Shown here piece by piece: positions 1 to 6,372 of a stretch of 9,236 bases of DNA. The notes beneath the pieces are model-generated. The model saw nothing but the letters and a program-made list of their open reading frames with translations, did not search any database and was not told the DNA's origin. Each line of letters starts with the position of its first letter. Positions within the stretch are counted from its first letter, which is position 1. Source of the DNA: JAXHTY01 sp034189225 (GTDB taxonomy: Bacteria > Desulfobacterota > Desulfobacteria > Desulfobacterales > Desulfosudaceae); assembly GCA_034189225.1 (NCBI GenBank), contig JAXHVL010000183.1, positions 1 to 9,236 on the forward strand. Reading direction: 5' to 3'. The translations under genes were made by a program, and so were the position numbers.

Positions 1-27
1 GGGGATGGTTTCCCATTAAAAATAAAT

Positions 28-170
28 AGTGTTCGTCCAGAAATTAGATATTTTGGTCGAGTTCAAGGAAGGCGAAAATTTTAACCGGAGGAATACTTTG
101 CGTATTTTGAGGATTAAAATTCGAGACTGACGCAGAAATCGGGCAAAATAGCAATTTATGGATGGGCACT
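28..170. repeat. 143-bp near-palindromic MITE-like element
   Basis: The ends are imperfect inverted repeats: AGTGTTCGTCCAGAAATT at 28-45 matches the reverse complement of 153-170 at 14 of 18 positions. The symmetry continues inwards. TATTTTG (49-55) pairs with CAAAATA (144-150) after a one-base shift, AATTTTAA (77-84) pairs with TTAAAATT (114-121), and AATAC (92-96) pairs with GTATT (102-106) around a TTTGC loop. Three of these pairs share exactly the same centre, base 99, so the whole unit is one dyad. It is flanked by AAAT on both sides (24-27 and 171-174), a possible 4-bp target duplication, although the flanks are AT-rich. There is no coding capacity. It sits 33 bp upstream of cas6 and may influence its transcription; that last point is inference. 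Confidence 0.75.
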
Positions 171-203
171 AAATAGCAGATCCACTTTCAGGCGGGAGTT
201 TGC

Positions 204-1133
204 ATGCGCTACGCAAAATGCCAGTTTAAATGCAATCTGATGAATGATGTCAAGCTTCCGTATTACAAGGGGGCCGTATTCAGGAATTTGTTTCCGGGGC
301 ATTTTAAACACGTGGCCTGCAATGAGCGAAAGCGAAGTTGTGATAAATGCCGTAAGTCCGACCGATGTGAATATACCGGCTTTATCGAGATACCCAAAAA
401 CGTCGTGTTTTCAAAAAAGCTCCCCACGATATCTCCGCCCCGGCCCTTTATTGTTGAGCCGCCCCAGACCACGGCCCGGGAGTTTGCCGCCGGAATGCCG
501 TTTGACTTCAACCTGATTCTTATCGGAGAAGCGGTGGACGCCCTCCCGCTTTTCATACGGGCCATGAAGCGGATGGGCGAAATCGGGTTCGGCAAAGGCC
601 CCGGCCTTTTCGCCATCAAGGAAATCATGGTTCGGGATGAAAATATTTTCACCAATGCCGTGCCCATGCGGGAGATCGCGGTGATGCCGGAAACCCTCTC
701 TCCGCCTGAGCTCTCTCCGGCCGGCCGGAGGGATGTTTCTCTGCGCGTCACCTTTAAGACGCCGCTGCGGATCAAGTATTATGATGCGGCGGTCCCTGAA
801 TTGCCTTTTCATGTGTTTGTGAGAATGATGCTCCGCCGGATTTCATCGCTGGCTGGATGCTACGGATCGAGGGAACCGGCGTATGATTATAAAGCGTTTA
901 TTGAATACGCAAAAAATAATGTTGAAAGCGCTTCTCATCTGGAATGGTTTGACTGGAAGCACAAGGCCGCGCGCCAGGACAAATCGCTGATGAAGGGCAG
1001 CATCACGGGAAACGTTTTTTATACCGGCAAAATCGACAATTTTCTGCCGCTGATCAATGCATGCGAACTGCTGCACATCGGCAAACAGGCCGCCTATGGC
1101 ATGGGGCTGTTCGAACATGAAGGACTGACGTAA
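204..1133 (+). CDS. cas6: CRISPR-associated endoribonuclease Cas6 (RAMP family)
   Basis: Cas6 cuts the precursor CRISPR transcript within each repeat to release guide RNAs for type I or III effectors. The 309-residue length fits the family. The N-terminus has the usual start (LPYYKGAVFRNLF, about residues 18-30) followed by a cysteine cluster C-x2-C-x5-C at about residues 46-55. The C-terminal RAMP half shows a W-x-D-W-type segment, an MKGSITG stretch and the glycine-rich loop LHIGKQAAYGMGLFE near the end, which is the clearest family signature. The N-terminal loop is degenerate (GAVFRNLF where family members often read like GSTLRGAF). A GGGAG ribosome site at 194-198 supports the start. No other cas gene or repeat array is in the window, and murJ follows after 72 bp. 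The catalytic residues cannot be assigned by eye. Confidence 0.85.
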   Translation: MRYAKCQFKCNLMNDVKLPYYKGAVFRNLFPGHFKHVACNERKRSCDKCRKSDRCEYTGFIEIPKNVVFSKKLPTISPPRPFIVEPPQTTAREFAAGMPFDFNLILIGEAVDALPLFIRAMKRMGEIGFGKGPGLFAIKEIMVRDENIFTNAVPMREIAVMPETLSPPELSPAGRRDVSLRVTFKTPLRIKYYDAAVPELPFHVFVRMMLRRISSLAGCYGSREPAYDYKAFIEYAKNNVESASHLEWFDWKHKAARQDKSLMKGSITGNVFYTGKIDNFLPLINACELLHIGKQAAYGMGLFEHEGLT

Positions 1134-1205
1134 ATACAGCCTGCCGGTCGCGCATAGCGGAGCCGGCACCGGCCGGAATGGATTTATAAACGTGACCGCT
1201 CCTCT

Positions 1206-2774
1206 ATGAATGAAAAACAACGCGTAACAAAAGCCACAGGCGTCATCGGCACCGCCACGCTTCTGAGTCGGATTTTCGGTTATGTGCGGGATATGGTCAT
1301 CGCCGGCGTGCTGGGTGCGGCAACCTCGTCGGACGCATTCTTCGTGGCTTTTCGTATTCCCAACCTCATGCGCCGGCTCTTTGCCGAAGGGTCCCTGTCC
1401 ATCGCGTTTGTGCCGGTGTTTACCGAAGAGATTCAAGCCAACGGCCGGGACCGTGCCTTTGAAATGGCCCGGTCGGCCATCCGGCTGCTATCGGTGATTC
1501 TAGTGGTGGTGGCGGTGCTCGGGGTGCTGTTCTCCCCGGCCCTGGTCCACGTCATCGGTTTCGGGTTCACCGACACCCCGGAAAAATACTCGCTCACCGT
1601 GAACCTTACCCGGATTATGTTTCCGTATGTCATCTTTATCTGTCTGGTGGCCCTGTGCATGGGTATTTTAAACGTGCTGGGCCATTTTGCAGCCCCGGCT
1701 CTGGCCCCGGTGCTGCTGAACATCGCCATGATCGGGTCCCTCTGGGGGGCCACGGTTTTTACCGATGACACCGTCCTGCGGGTCAAATGCCTGGCCTGGG
1801 GCGTAATTGCCGGCGGTGTGATGCAGCTGGCCCTTCAGGCGCCGTTTCTGGTACGGCAGGGCCTGCGGTTCTGGCAGCGGGCCAGGCTTTACCATCCGGC
1901 CCTGAAAAAGGTGGGGCTGCTGATGCTGCCGGCGGTTTTCGGCGCGGCCGTGTATCAGGTGAACACCCTGATCGGGACCATGCTGGCCACCATGCTGCCC
2001 GAGGGAAGTGTTTCCTATCTTTATTACGCGGACCGGCTGGTGCAGTTTCCCCTCGGTGTTTTTGCCATTTCCGCGTCCATGGCCGTTCTGCCCAGCATCT
2101 CGCGGCAGGCCGCAGCCGGCAATACCCGGGGCATCCTCGATACCTTCGGATACGCCATGCGGCTGATATTTTTTATTGCCCTTCCCGCCATGACCGGCCT
2201 GATCGTGTTGCGGGAACCCATCGTGGCCCTTCTCTTTCAGCACGGCCAGTTCGGTGGACCGGCCACACGCCTGACAGCTGATGCCCTGCTGTACTATGCC
2301 GCCGGCTTGTGGGCCTTTTCTGCGGTCCGGATTGTGGTGTCCACCTTTTACGCCCTGTCGGACACCAGGACGCCGGTCATTATGGCCGTGATTTCCATTA
2401 CCGTCAACGCAGCGTTGAGCGTGATTCTCATGGGCCCTATGGCGCACAGCGGACTGGCCCTGGCCACTTCCTTGGCCTCCATGCTCAATCTGCTTCTGTT
2501 GATGTGGGCGCTCCGCTCCCGGCTCGGGGGGCTTAAGCTGGCGGAAGTGTTCGGGTCAGTCGCCAGGTCGGTTTTCTGCTCCATCCTTATGGGGGTGGTT
2601 GTGTGGCAGGTTTCGTGTTATACTGCCTACCAGGCAGAAAGTTTCGGTGGCCTGCTGGCGGGGGTGACGGCGGGCGTCCTTTCGGGGGTTGCCAGTTATG
2701 TGCTGCTGGCATATGTAACAAGGAGTCGGGAGCTGGCCGGCGTGATGACAATTGTTCGGAAAAGGCGGGCATGA
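1206..2774 (+). CDS. murJ: Lipid II flippase MurJ (MviN family)
   Basis: MurJ is an inner-membrane MOP-superfamily transporter that flips undecaprenyl-linked peptidoglycan precursor (lipid II) to the periplasmic face. The 522-residue protein is hydrophobic throughout, in keeping with the usual 14 membrane helices. The conserved N-terminal block is intact: the arginines corresponding to E. coli R18, R24 and R52 are R22, R28 and R56, and D43 lies in SSDAFFVAFRIPNLMRR. The block YYADRLVQFPLGVFAISASMAVLP (with R277) matches the second signature region of the family. The ribosome site upstream of the ATG is weak. The TGA stop is directly followed by the ATG of the FtsB-like gene, so translation of the two is probably coupled. 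Confidence 0.93.
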   Translation: MNEKQRVTKATGVIGTATLLSRIFGYVRDMVIAGVLGAATSSDAFFVAFRIPNLMRRLFAEGSLSIAFVPVFTEEIQANGRDRAFEMARSAIRLLSVILVVVAVLGVLFSPALVHVIGFGFTDTPEKYSLTVNLTRIMFPYVIFICLVALCMGILNVLGHFAAPALAPVLLNIAMIGSLWGATVFTDDTVLRVKCLAWGVIAGGVMQLALQAPFLVRQGLRFWQRARLYHPALKKVGLLMLPAVFGAAVYQVNTLIGTMLATMLPEGSVSYLYYADRLVQFPLGVFAISASMAVLPSISRQAAAGNTRGILDTFGYAMRLIFFIALPAMTGLIVLREPIVALLFQHGQFGGPATRLTADALLYYAAGLWAFSAVRIVVSTFYALSDTRTPVIMAVISITVNAALSVILMGPMAHSGLALATSLASMLNLLLLMWALRSRLGGLKLAEVFGSVARSVFCSILMGVVVWQVSCYTAYQAESFGGLLAGVTAGVLSGVASYVLLAYVTRSRELAGVMTIVRKRRA

Positions 2775-3056
2775 ATGGGACTCAGGCATAAAATCGGAAT
2801 GACCGCCGCCGTTATCGGGCTGATCGGCCTAATGGGGCTGATCCTGCTGGGAAGTAACGGCTATCTTGATTATACCCGGCTTGTAAAGAAGAAAGACCGG
2901 ATGGTTGCGGAGAACCGGGAAACCGAAGCACAGAATCGAGGACTGGGCCGAAAAATCTTACGGCTCAGGGATGACCCCGAATATATCGAGCATGTGGCCC
3001 GGGAAGAGCTGGGGATGGTGGAGCCCGATGAGGTGATATACAAGTTTCATGATTAA
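2775..3056 (+). CDS. FtsB/DivIC-family septum formation initiator
   Basis: This is a 93-residue bitopic membrane protein of the FtsB/DivIC type, which forms a complex with FtsL and FtsQ/DivIB to regulate septal peptidoglycan synthesis. It has a short cytoplasmic N-terminus, one membrane helix (about residues 8-27) and a charged coiled-coil stretch (about 35-65) rich in K, E and R. The family C-terminal signature follows: DDPEYIEHVAREELGMVEPDEVIYKF. Its ATG touches the murJ stop codon and its TAA overlaps the first possible ATG of the next gene, so it is the middle gene of a compact operon. Pairing with the lipid II flippase fits a shared role in wall synthesis at the division site. FtsB and DivIC cannot be separated from sequence alone, so no symbol is given. 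Confidence 0.88.
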   Translation: MGLRHKIGMTAAVIGLIGLMGLILLGSNGYLDYTRLVKKKDRMVAENRETEAQNRGLGRKILRLRDDPEYIEHVAREELGMVEPDEVIYKFHD

Positions 3057-3067
3057 TGGAGAGGAAA

Positions 3068-3358
3068 ATGAAGGAAAACCCCCTGTTTTATACGGCGTCC
3101 ATGGCGAAATTGTGTGCCAGCCAGGGATATTATGAGGCAGCCGCCGGAATTTACCGGCGACTGCTGGAGAAGGAACCCGACCGGGAAGACCTGAAGGCCG
3201 CACTTGTCGATGTCGAAGAAAAACTGGCCGAGGGGGATGCGCCGGCCGGTAAAACAGAGCGCCTTGAGTCCCTGGTGCGGGAATGGGTTTCCCTCATGGT
3301 GGAGCACGACATCAAGCAGAAGTTCGAAAAGATCCGCGGCAGCCTCAGGCGAACGTGA
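3068..3358 (+). CDS. Small TPR-like protein of unknown function
   Basis: The product is a soluble protein of 96 residues with no signal peptide or membrane helix. The segment MAKLCASQGYYEAAAGIYRRLLEKEPDREDLKAAL resembles one tetratricopeptide (TPR) helix pair, with small residues at the expected packing positions. The rest is charged helix ending in basic residues (KIRGSLRRT). An upstream ATG at 3056 overlaps the FtsB-like stop codon, but it has no ribosome site. The ATG at 3068 is preceded by GGAGAGG (3058-3064), so it is preferred. Its position as last gene of the murJ/ftsB-like operon suggests a link to envelope assembly or division, but I do not recognise a named family. Confidence 0.72.
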   Translation: MKENPLFYTASMAKLCASQGYYEAAAGIYRRLLEKEPDREDLKAALVDVEEKLAEGDAPAGKTERLESLVREWVSLMVEHDIKQKFEKIRGSLRRT

Positions 3359-3382
3359 TGTTTATGTTCGTTTTCAAACCAA

Positions 3383-3408
3383 CCCGAATATTTCATGAAA
3401 TTTACGGG
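3383..3408. terminator. Intergenic dyad between convergent genes (candidate bidirectional terminator)
   Basis: The 26-bp segment running from CCCGAATATTTC to CGGG is nearly self-complementary (22 of 26 positions match its reverse complement, centre TTTCATGAAA). It exactly fills the space up to the SBP stop codon at 3409, where the plus- and minus-strand operons converge. There is no clear T-run on either side, so intrinsic termination is only a possibility. Confidence 0.35.
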
Positions 3409-4440
3409 CTAACGGGCCTCCTTGAGAAACCGCAGATCAAGCAGGTCCCCCGCCTTAAACGCTTTCTTGATATATCCCAGCTCAGCCATAAAATCGATGG
3501 TGGCCTGCACCGCACCCGGGTCAATATTCGTGGTATAGTTCAGCCGGTCCATGGACCGCGCAAGAACTTCCGGCGTGATGGCGGCTGGTCCTGCCGCGGA
3601 GACATCTTGAATTTTGCCGCCTTCCGCTCTCTGTAACTGTCGGGAGACCACATCCGCCGCCTGGCGGGGGTGCTGGTTGATCCAGGCCGTCGCTTTTTTC
3701 AGGGCGGCGATAAGCTTTCGCGCTGCATCCGGACGTTTTTGGATCATTGTTTTTTTGACCACCAGTACGCTTCCCTGCATGTCCGGCCATACGTCCTGGC
3801 TGGTGAACAGCATGCGGCATCCATCCGCCGACTCGGCCATAGTGGCCCATTGCTCGGGCAGCACCGCAGCATCCAGCTGATTCGTGTGAATGGCCATGAC
3901 CTGCCGGGCCGGGGACATCCGCTGAAGGCGGGATGAAATGGTGATTTTGTCAAGTCGGTAAACATCCATGGCCTTGTTCAGCAGCACATCCACGGCGCCG
4001 CCCTCACGAACGCAGCCGAGGCGAACGCCGGCCTTTTCCAGGTCTTTCACCCCGGCGACAACAGCGCGCCGGGCCACCAGGCCGTATCCGTGCTTGTGCG
4101 TGCCCGCGATGATGCTGATGGGGACCCCGGCGTTGCTGTATGCATTGATCGCCGGTATCAGGCAGATAAAGGCCGCGTCGATATCTCCACGGGCCAGTGC
4201 CGAGGCCAGCGCCATGCCGGTGACATAGGTTTCATAAGACTTTACATCCAGGCCGGCCGCGTCGAACCAGCCTTTCTCAAGGCATACAAAGGCCGCCGCC
4301 GCATGATCCATGAATTCCACCGCCATGCTTACCGGCGCCTTTTGCGTATCCGGTCCGGAGCTGGCAGCATGTCCGGATATCGCCGGCCCCAGGGCCGTTA
4401 TTAAAACGATCAGGCCGATAAAAATGTTTCGTCCGCTCAT
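3409..4440 (-). CDS. ABC-type substrate-binding protein (NitT/TauT/NMT1-like)
   Basis: The product is a periplasmic solute-binding protein of the nitrate/sulfonate/thiamine-precursor type (NMT1/SsuA-like). The first 26 residues form a Sec signal peptide: MSGRN, a hydrophobic core, then a GHA-A cleavage site with no lipobox cysteine. Family features include VEFMDHAAAAFVCLEKGWFDAAGLDV at the start of lobe 1, GDIDAAFICLIPAINAYSNAGVPISIIAG, and a lobe-2 stretch VREGGAVDVLLNKAMDVY. The reading frame extends upstream to 4476, but the ATG at 4440 has a perfect AGGAGG (4445-4450) and places the signal peptide at the N-terminus, giving 343 residues. It is the second gene after the porin, 37 bp downstream of the porin stop codon. 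No ABC permease or ATPase gene is nearby. The ligand is unknown. A decayed partial copy lies at 6770-6924. Confidence 0.82.
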   Translation of the reverse strand: MSGRNIFIGLIVLITALGPAISGHAASSGPDTQKAPVSMAVEFMDHAAAAFVCLEKGWFDAAGLDVKSYETYVTGMALASALARGDIDAAFICLIPAINAYSNAGVPISIIAGTHKHGYGLVARRAVVAGVKDLEKAGVRLGCVREGGAVDVLLNKAMDVYRLDKITISSRLQRMSPARQVMAIHTNQLDAAVLPEQWATMAESADGCRMLFTSQDVWPDMQGSVLVVKKTMIQKRPDAARKLIAALKKATAWINQHPRQAADVVSRQLQRAEGGKIQDVSAAGPAAITPEVLARSMDRLNYTTNIDPGAVQATIDFMAELGYIKKAFKAGDLLDLRFLKEAR

Positions 4441-4444
4441 ACTG

Positions 4445-4450
4445 CCTCCT
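4445..4450 (-). promoter_or_regulatory. Ribosome binding site that decides the SBP start
   Basis: On the minus strand AGGAGG lies 4 nt before the ATG at 4440-4438. The longer frame start at 4476 has no comparable site and would put 12 residues in front of the signal peptide. Confidence 0.7.
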
Positions 4451-4477
4451 GTCATCGATGTCTTTGGGGTGATCATA

Positions 4478-5869
4478 TCATGTTTTGGTCAGTTTCTGGT
4501 CAAATCGCCAGTTCCATTGCACAAAGGCCCAGGCTGCATCCGTGTCGGATGCCTGCTTTTTTGCAAATTCATCCGGCCGGAAGTATCCCCCGCCTGCCTG
4601 AAGCTGGTGTCCATGGCCGATATTCCAGGTGCCCACGAGATCCAGCTCCCTGCCCAGCCCATCGCCGGAGTTGCCAGAAGGGTCCCTGTATGCCTTTGGG
4701 TTGAGGTACCATGCATCCCTGGTTTCAGCAAGGGCCACGACATGCGCCTCTGCGGTGATTCGCCATGTTTTCGCCGGACAAAGGGTGAGAATTGCCGCGG
4801 CGTCTTTGATGTTTTTCCAGTGAAACAGGTTCATCCGGCCATACAGCTTCGCCCGGGCGCCAAAAGCGCCGTCAAAGGTTCCCTTCTCCCCGTCGGAGGG
4901 GTCCTCATCCCCCGATGCATAGCTGTAGTCAATGGCGATCCGCGGTTTCAGAAAAACCCCGTTGAAGTTATAGGCCATCTGTATATGATAGCCAAAGGCA
5001 TCGAGGGTATCTGTGGCATAGTCCCCTTTCTGCATCACCCAGGTAGCGTCCCAGTCAAAGCCGCGCCTGTCCTGCTCGGCTATGCGAACCCCGGTATAGT
5101 ATGCATCCATCTCGCCGGTTCGCCCGTCTTCGCCCCTGAACAGATTGCCGTCGCTGTGTTTTGTCATGGTAAACGGCTCCACCACGATGCTGTTGACGGG
5201 GGAGGGCAGGTGAAATCGGGAATAAATGCCCATGCTTTCAAAACCGTGGTTATGGGTAAGGCTGAGATGGTTCGGGTCGTGAATCATGGTTTTGCCGTAG
5301 TAAGCATCAACAAAATTTTTCCCGAGCGGACAGTGCAGTTTTACCGCATCCCATCCCCATCTGCCCGCGTTTCCCCATTGCCCCGGCCCGAATATGCGTT
5401 TGTCGCCGTATGAAATCAGTTGCCGGCCCGCCTTGAGTTCGACAGGAGAGGTGAACAGGTTTTTTATCAGGAGGTAGGTGTTGTAGGGCTCCATGTCGTC
5501 TTCATAGGGGTTGTGCTGCCGGTCGAATACGTCTTTGAAAAACCTGGTTTCATCCAATGCCAGGCCCCATGCCTCAGCGTGCTGAAATCCGGCAGAAAAA
5601 AAGAGGTTTTTAAGTGGATTGCCCTTTATGCCGAGGCGAAACCGGCCCAACAGAAAGGTGTCATTCGTATCGCCGGCCTTGGCCGGCACGCCGTAGGATT
5701 TCAGGTTGAAGTTGTCCTGGGCCTCGCTACGAAACCGGATCTCGCCCCAGGCAGAAAGTTTTGCGGGCTTTTCGTCCGGTTGCCGTCCAGCCTGTTCCCC
5801 TGCCGTAGCCGTTGTTGAAAAAAACAGCAGAACCCCTGCCAGCAGAAAGTTTATTACAGGTACTTGCAA
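4478..5869 (-). CDS. Outer-membrane porin, alginate-export (AlgE-like) family
   Basis: The product is a beta-barrel outer-membrane protein: a signal peptide (INFLLAGVLLFFSTTATA, cleaved before GEQ), then alternating polar and aromatic strands such as WGEIRFRSEAQDNF, FLLGRFRLGIKGNPLKNLFFSAGFQHAEAW and LKAGRQLISYGDKRIFGPGQWGNAGRWGWDAVKL. The last of these is typical of the alginate-export porin family. It ends in a strand-like WAFVQWNWRF followed by a short polar tail. From the TTG at 5869 the protein has 463 residues. The open frame continues to an ATG at 5983, but that codon lies inside the predicted promoter, whereas the TTG has GGGAGG 5 nt upstream. It is the first gene of an operon with the SBP gene. 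The family is named for alginate, but many members pass other solutes, so the substrate is open. Confidence 0.8.
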   Translation of the reverse strand: MQVPVINFLLAGVLLFFSTTATAGEQAGRQPDEKPAKLSAWGEIRFRSEAQDNFNLKSYGVPAKAGDTNDTFLLGRFRLGIKGNPLKNLFFSAGFQHAEAWGLALDETRFFKDVFDRQHNPYEDDMEPYNTYLLIKNLFTSPVELKAGRQLISYGDKRIFGPGQWGNAGRWGWDAVKLHCPLGKNFVDAYYGKTMIHDPNHLSLTHNHGFESMGIYSRFHLPSPVNSIVVEPFTMTKHSDGNLFRGEDGRTGEMDAYYTGVRIAEQDRRGFDWDATWVMQKGDYATDTLDAFGYHIQMAYNFNGVFLKPRIAIDYSYASGDEDPSDGEKGTFDGAFGARAKLYGRMNLFHWKNIKDAAAILTLCPAKTWRITAEAHVVALAETRDAWYLNPKAYRDPSGNSGDGLGRELDLVGTWNIGHGHQLQAGGGYFRPDEFAKKQASDTDAAWAFVQWNWRFDQKLTKT

Positions 5870-5874
5870 CGCTG

Positions 5875-5880
5875 CCTCCC
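5875..5880 (-). promoter_or_regulatory. Ribosome binding site for a TTG start of the porin gene
   Basis: On the minus strand GGGAGG stands 5 nt before TTG (5869-5867), which opens a signal peptide. No ATG or GTG lies between it and the hydrophobic core. Together with the promoter at 5955-5983 this argues for the rare TTG start. Confidence 0.6.
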
Positions 5881-5891
5881 TTTCGTTTTTT

Positions 5892-5976
5892 GTTATGCTT
5901 GTTTGGGAATAACGATCCGCAAAAATTTTTGTCTTCGATACAGAAGACATCGTTATGCTAAAAAGGGAATAGCCAT
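5892..5976 (-). repeat. Two direct repeats 60 bp apart in the porin leader
   Basis: The segments 5892-5916 and 5952-5976 match at 18 of 25 positions. On the minus strand both read TATTCCC-N5-AGCATAAC. The upstream copy contains the spacer and the -10 box of the promoter at 5955-5983. The downstream copy would make a weak second promoter (TTGCGG, 16 nt, AAGCAT) or a second binding site for the same regulator. Confidence 0.5.
5931..5948 (-). promoter_or_regulatory. Inverted repeat GTCTTC-N6-GAAGAC at the start of the porin transcript
   Basis: GTCTTC (5931-5936) and GAAGAC (5943-5948) form a perfect 6-bp dyad with a 6-nt loop. It falls just after the expected transcription start of the upstream promoter, so it could be a 5'-end RNA hairpin or an operator. 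Confidence 0.35.
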
Positions 5977-5983
5977 TTGTCAA
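5955..5983 (-). promoter_or_regulatory. Sigma-70-type promoter of the porin-SBP operon
   Basis: On the minus strand a consensus -35 box TTGACA (5983-5978) and TAGCAT (5960-5955, 4 of 6 matches to the -10 consensus) are separated by exactly 17 nt. Transcription would begin near 5948, leaving a leader of roughly 80 nt before the TTG start codon. Confidence 0.6.
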
Positions 5984-6004
5984 GAAAAATCTGAAATGAA
6001 TTAT

Positions 6005-6039
6005 GGTCGACCGCGTGCTGCGGTTTTCACCGGCACCCG
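6005..6039 (+). pseudogene. Remnant of a universal stress protein gene 3' region
   Basis: These 35 bp match 8893-8927, inside the intact usp gene near its 3' end, at 33 of 35 positions. The match covers codons for ADRVLRFSPAP. On the right it stops at CACCCG and then continues with GATCACTT, which in the other copy lies about 95 bp further on, at 9023-9030. The remnant therefore shows a deletion running from the end of usp into the spacer behind it. CACCGG occurs at both deletion points and could have mediated the event. The left edge abuts the porin promoter region. Confidence 0.6.
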
Positions 6040-6046
6040 ATCACTT

Positions 6047-6142
6047 TTTGTTAACCTTTCGCTGAAAATATTGAACCGGGAAAACATCGAAATCCCCTTT
6101 CCCCAGCGAGACTTCTGGCTCCGCAAAATCCCGGCGAGCTGA
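6047..6142 (+). pseudogene. C-terminal remnant of an MscS-type mechanosensitive channel gene
   Basis: The frame ending at the TGA at 6140-6142 reads VNLSLKILNRENIEIPFPQRDFWLRKIPAS. The core ENIEIPFPQRD is the characteristic end of the cytoplasmic domain of small-conductance mechanosensitive channels (MscS family), which open under hypo-osmotic membrane tension. Nothing upstream in this frame resembles the rest of the channel, because the usp remnant precedes it directly. Only about 31 codons survive and no start codon belongs to them. The call rests on a short motif recognised by eye. Confidence 0.5.
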
Positions 6143-6162
6143 TAAGGGCATTTTCTTTTTTT

Positions 6163-6239
6163 AACCACGGAAGACACGGAAGGGCACGGAAAAAGCAGAG
6201 AAACAACCGCTTCCGTGCTTTTCCGTGTGTTCCGTGGTT
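6163..6239. repeat. Palindromic ACACGGA repeat, copy 1 (complete)
   Basis: The left arm AACCACGGAAGACACGGAAG and the right arm CTTTTCCGTGTGTTCCGTGGTT are inverted repeats with few mismatches. They enclose a short A-rich loop and give a 77-bp hairpin-forming unit. It lies between the MscS remnant and the 3' end of the ygjP-like gene, where it could end transcription from either side. Elements built from ACACGGA units occur dispersed in many bacterial genomes; that statement is from general knowledge. Confidence 0.75.
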
Positions 6240-6372
6240 TATCAAATGGCAGTCGATTATGATCAAGACAGGTAGAAGTGGCGAAGCCGTCATTCATCAA
6301 TTTCCTTTATTGCGGGGAAGCGGTTGCCGGTTCAGTTCATCCCGCCGCACCTGCCAGTCCGGCAGGAACCGG
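6169..6372. repeat. Direct duplication, copy 1 (palindrome plus ygjP 3' end)
   Basis: This 204-bp block aligns without gaps to 9033-9236 at a constant offset of 2864 bp. I count 14 differences (about 93% identity). Copy 2 runs off the window, so the true length of the duplication is unknown. It covers most of the palindromic repeat, the spacer and the last codons of the metallopeptidase gene. Confidence 0.88.

Noticed and set aside
1..203. CRISPR array or leader next to cas6
   Set aside because: The repetitive look comes from a single palindromic element. There are no regularly spaced direct repeats with unique spacers here or elsewhere in the window.
843..1436. Minus-strand frame of 197 codons between cas6 and murJ
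   Set aside because: It overlaps two well-supported genes antisense and shows no family features.
1668..2447. Minus-strand frame of 259 codons inside murJ
   Set aside because: It is rich in H, G, Q and P, as expected for the shadow of a GC-rich membrane-protein gene, and murJ motifs are intact on the other strand.
4440..4476. Upstream ATG (4476) as the start of the binding protein
   Set aside because: It would add 12 polar residues before the signal peptide, and the only good ribosome site serves the ATG at 4440.
4310..5413. Long plus-strand open frame (367 codons) opposite the porin and SBP genes
   Set aside because: It lies almost wholly antisense to the porin gene, which has a signal peptide and family motifs. 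The plus-frame protein has no recognisable domain and no ribosome site was seen.
6163..6239. Insertion sequence end or transposase
   Set aside because: The palindrome has no coding frame, no transposase remnant is nearby and no target duplication was found, so it is listed only as a repeat.
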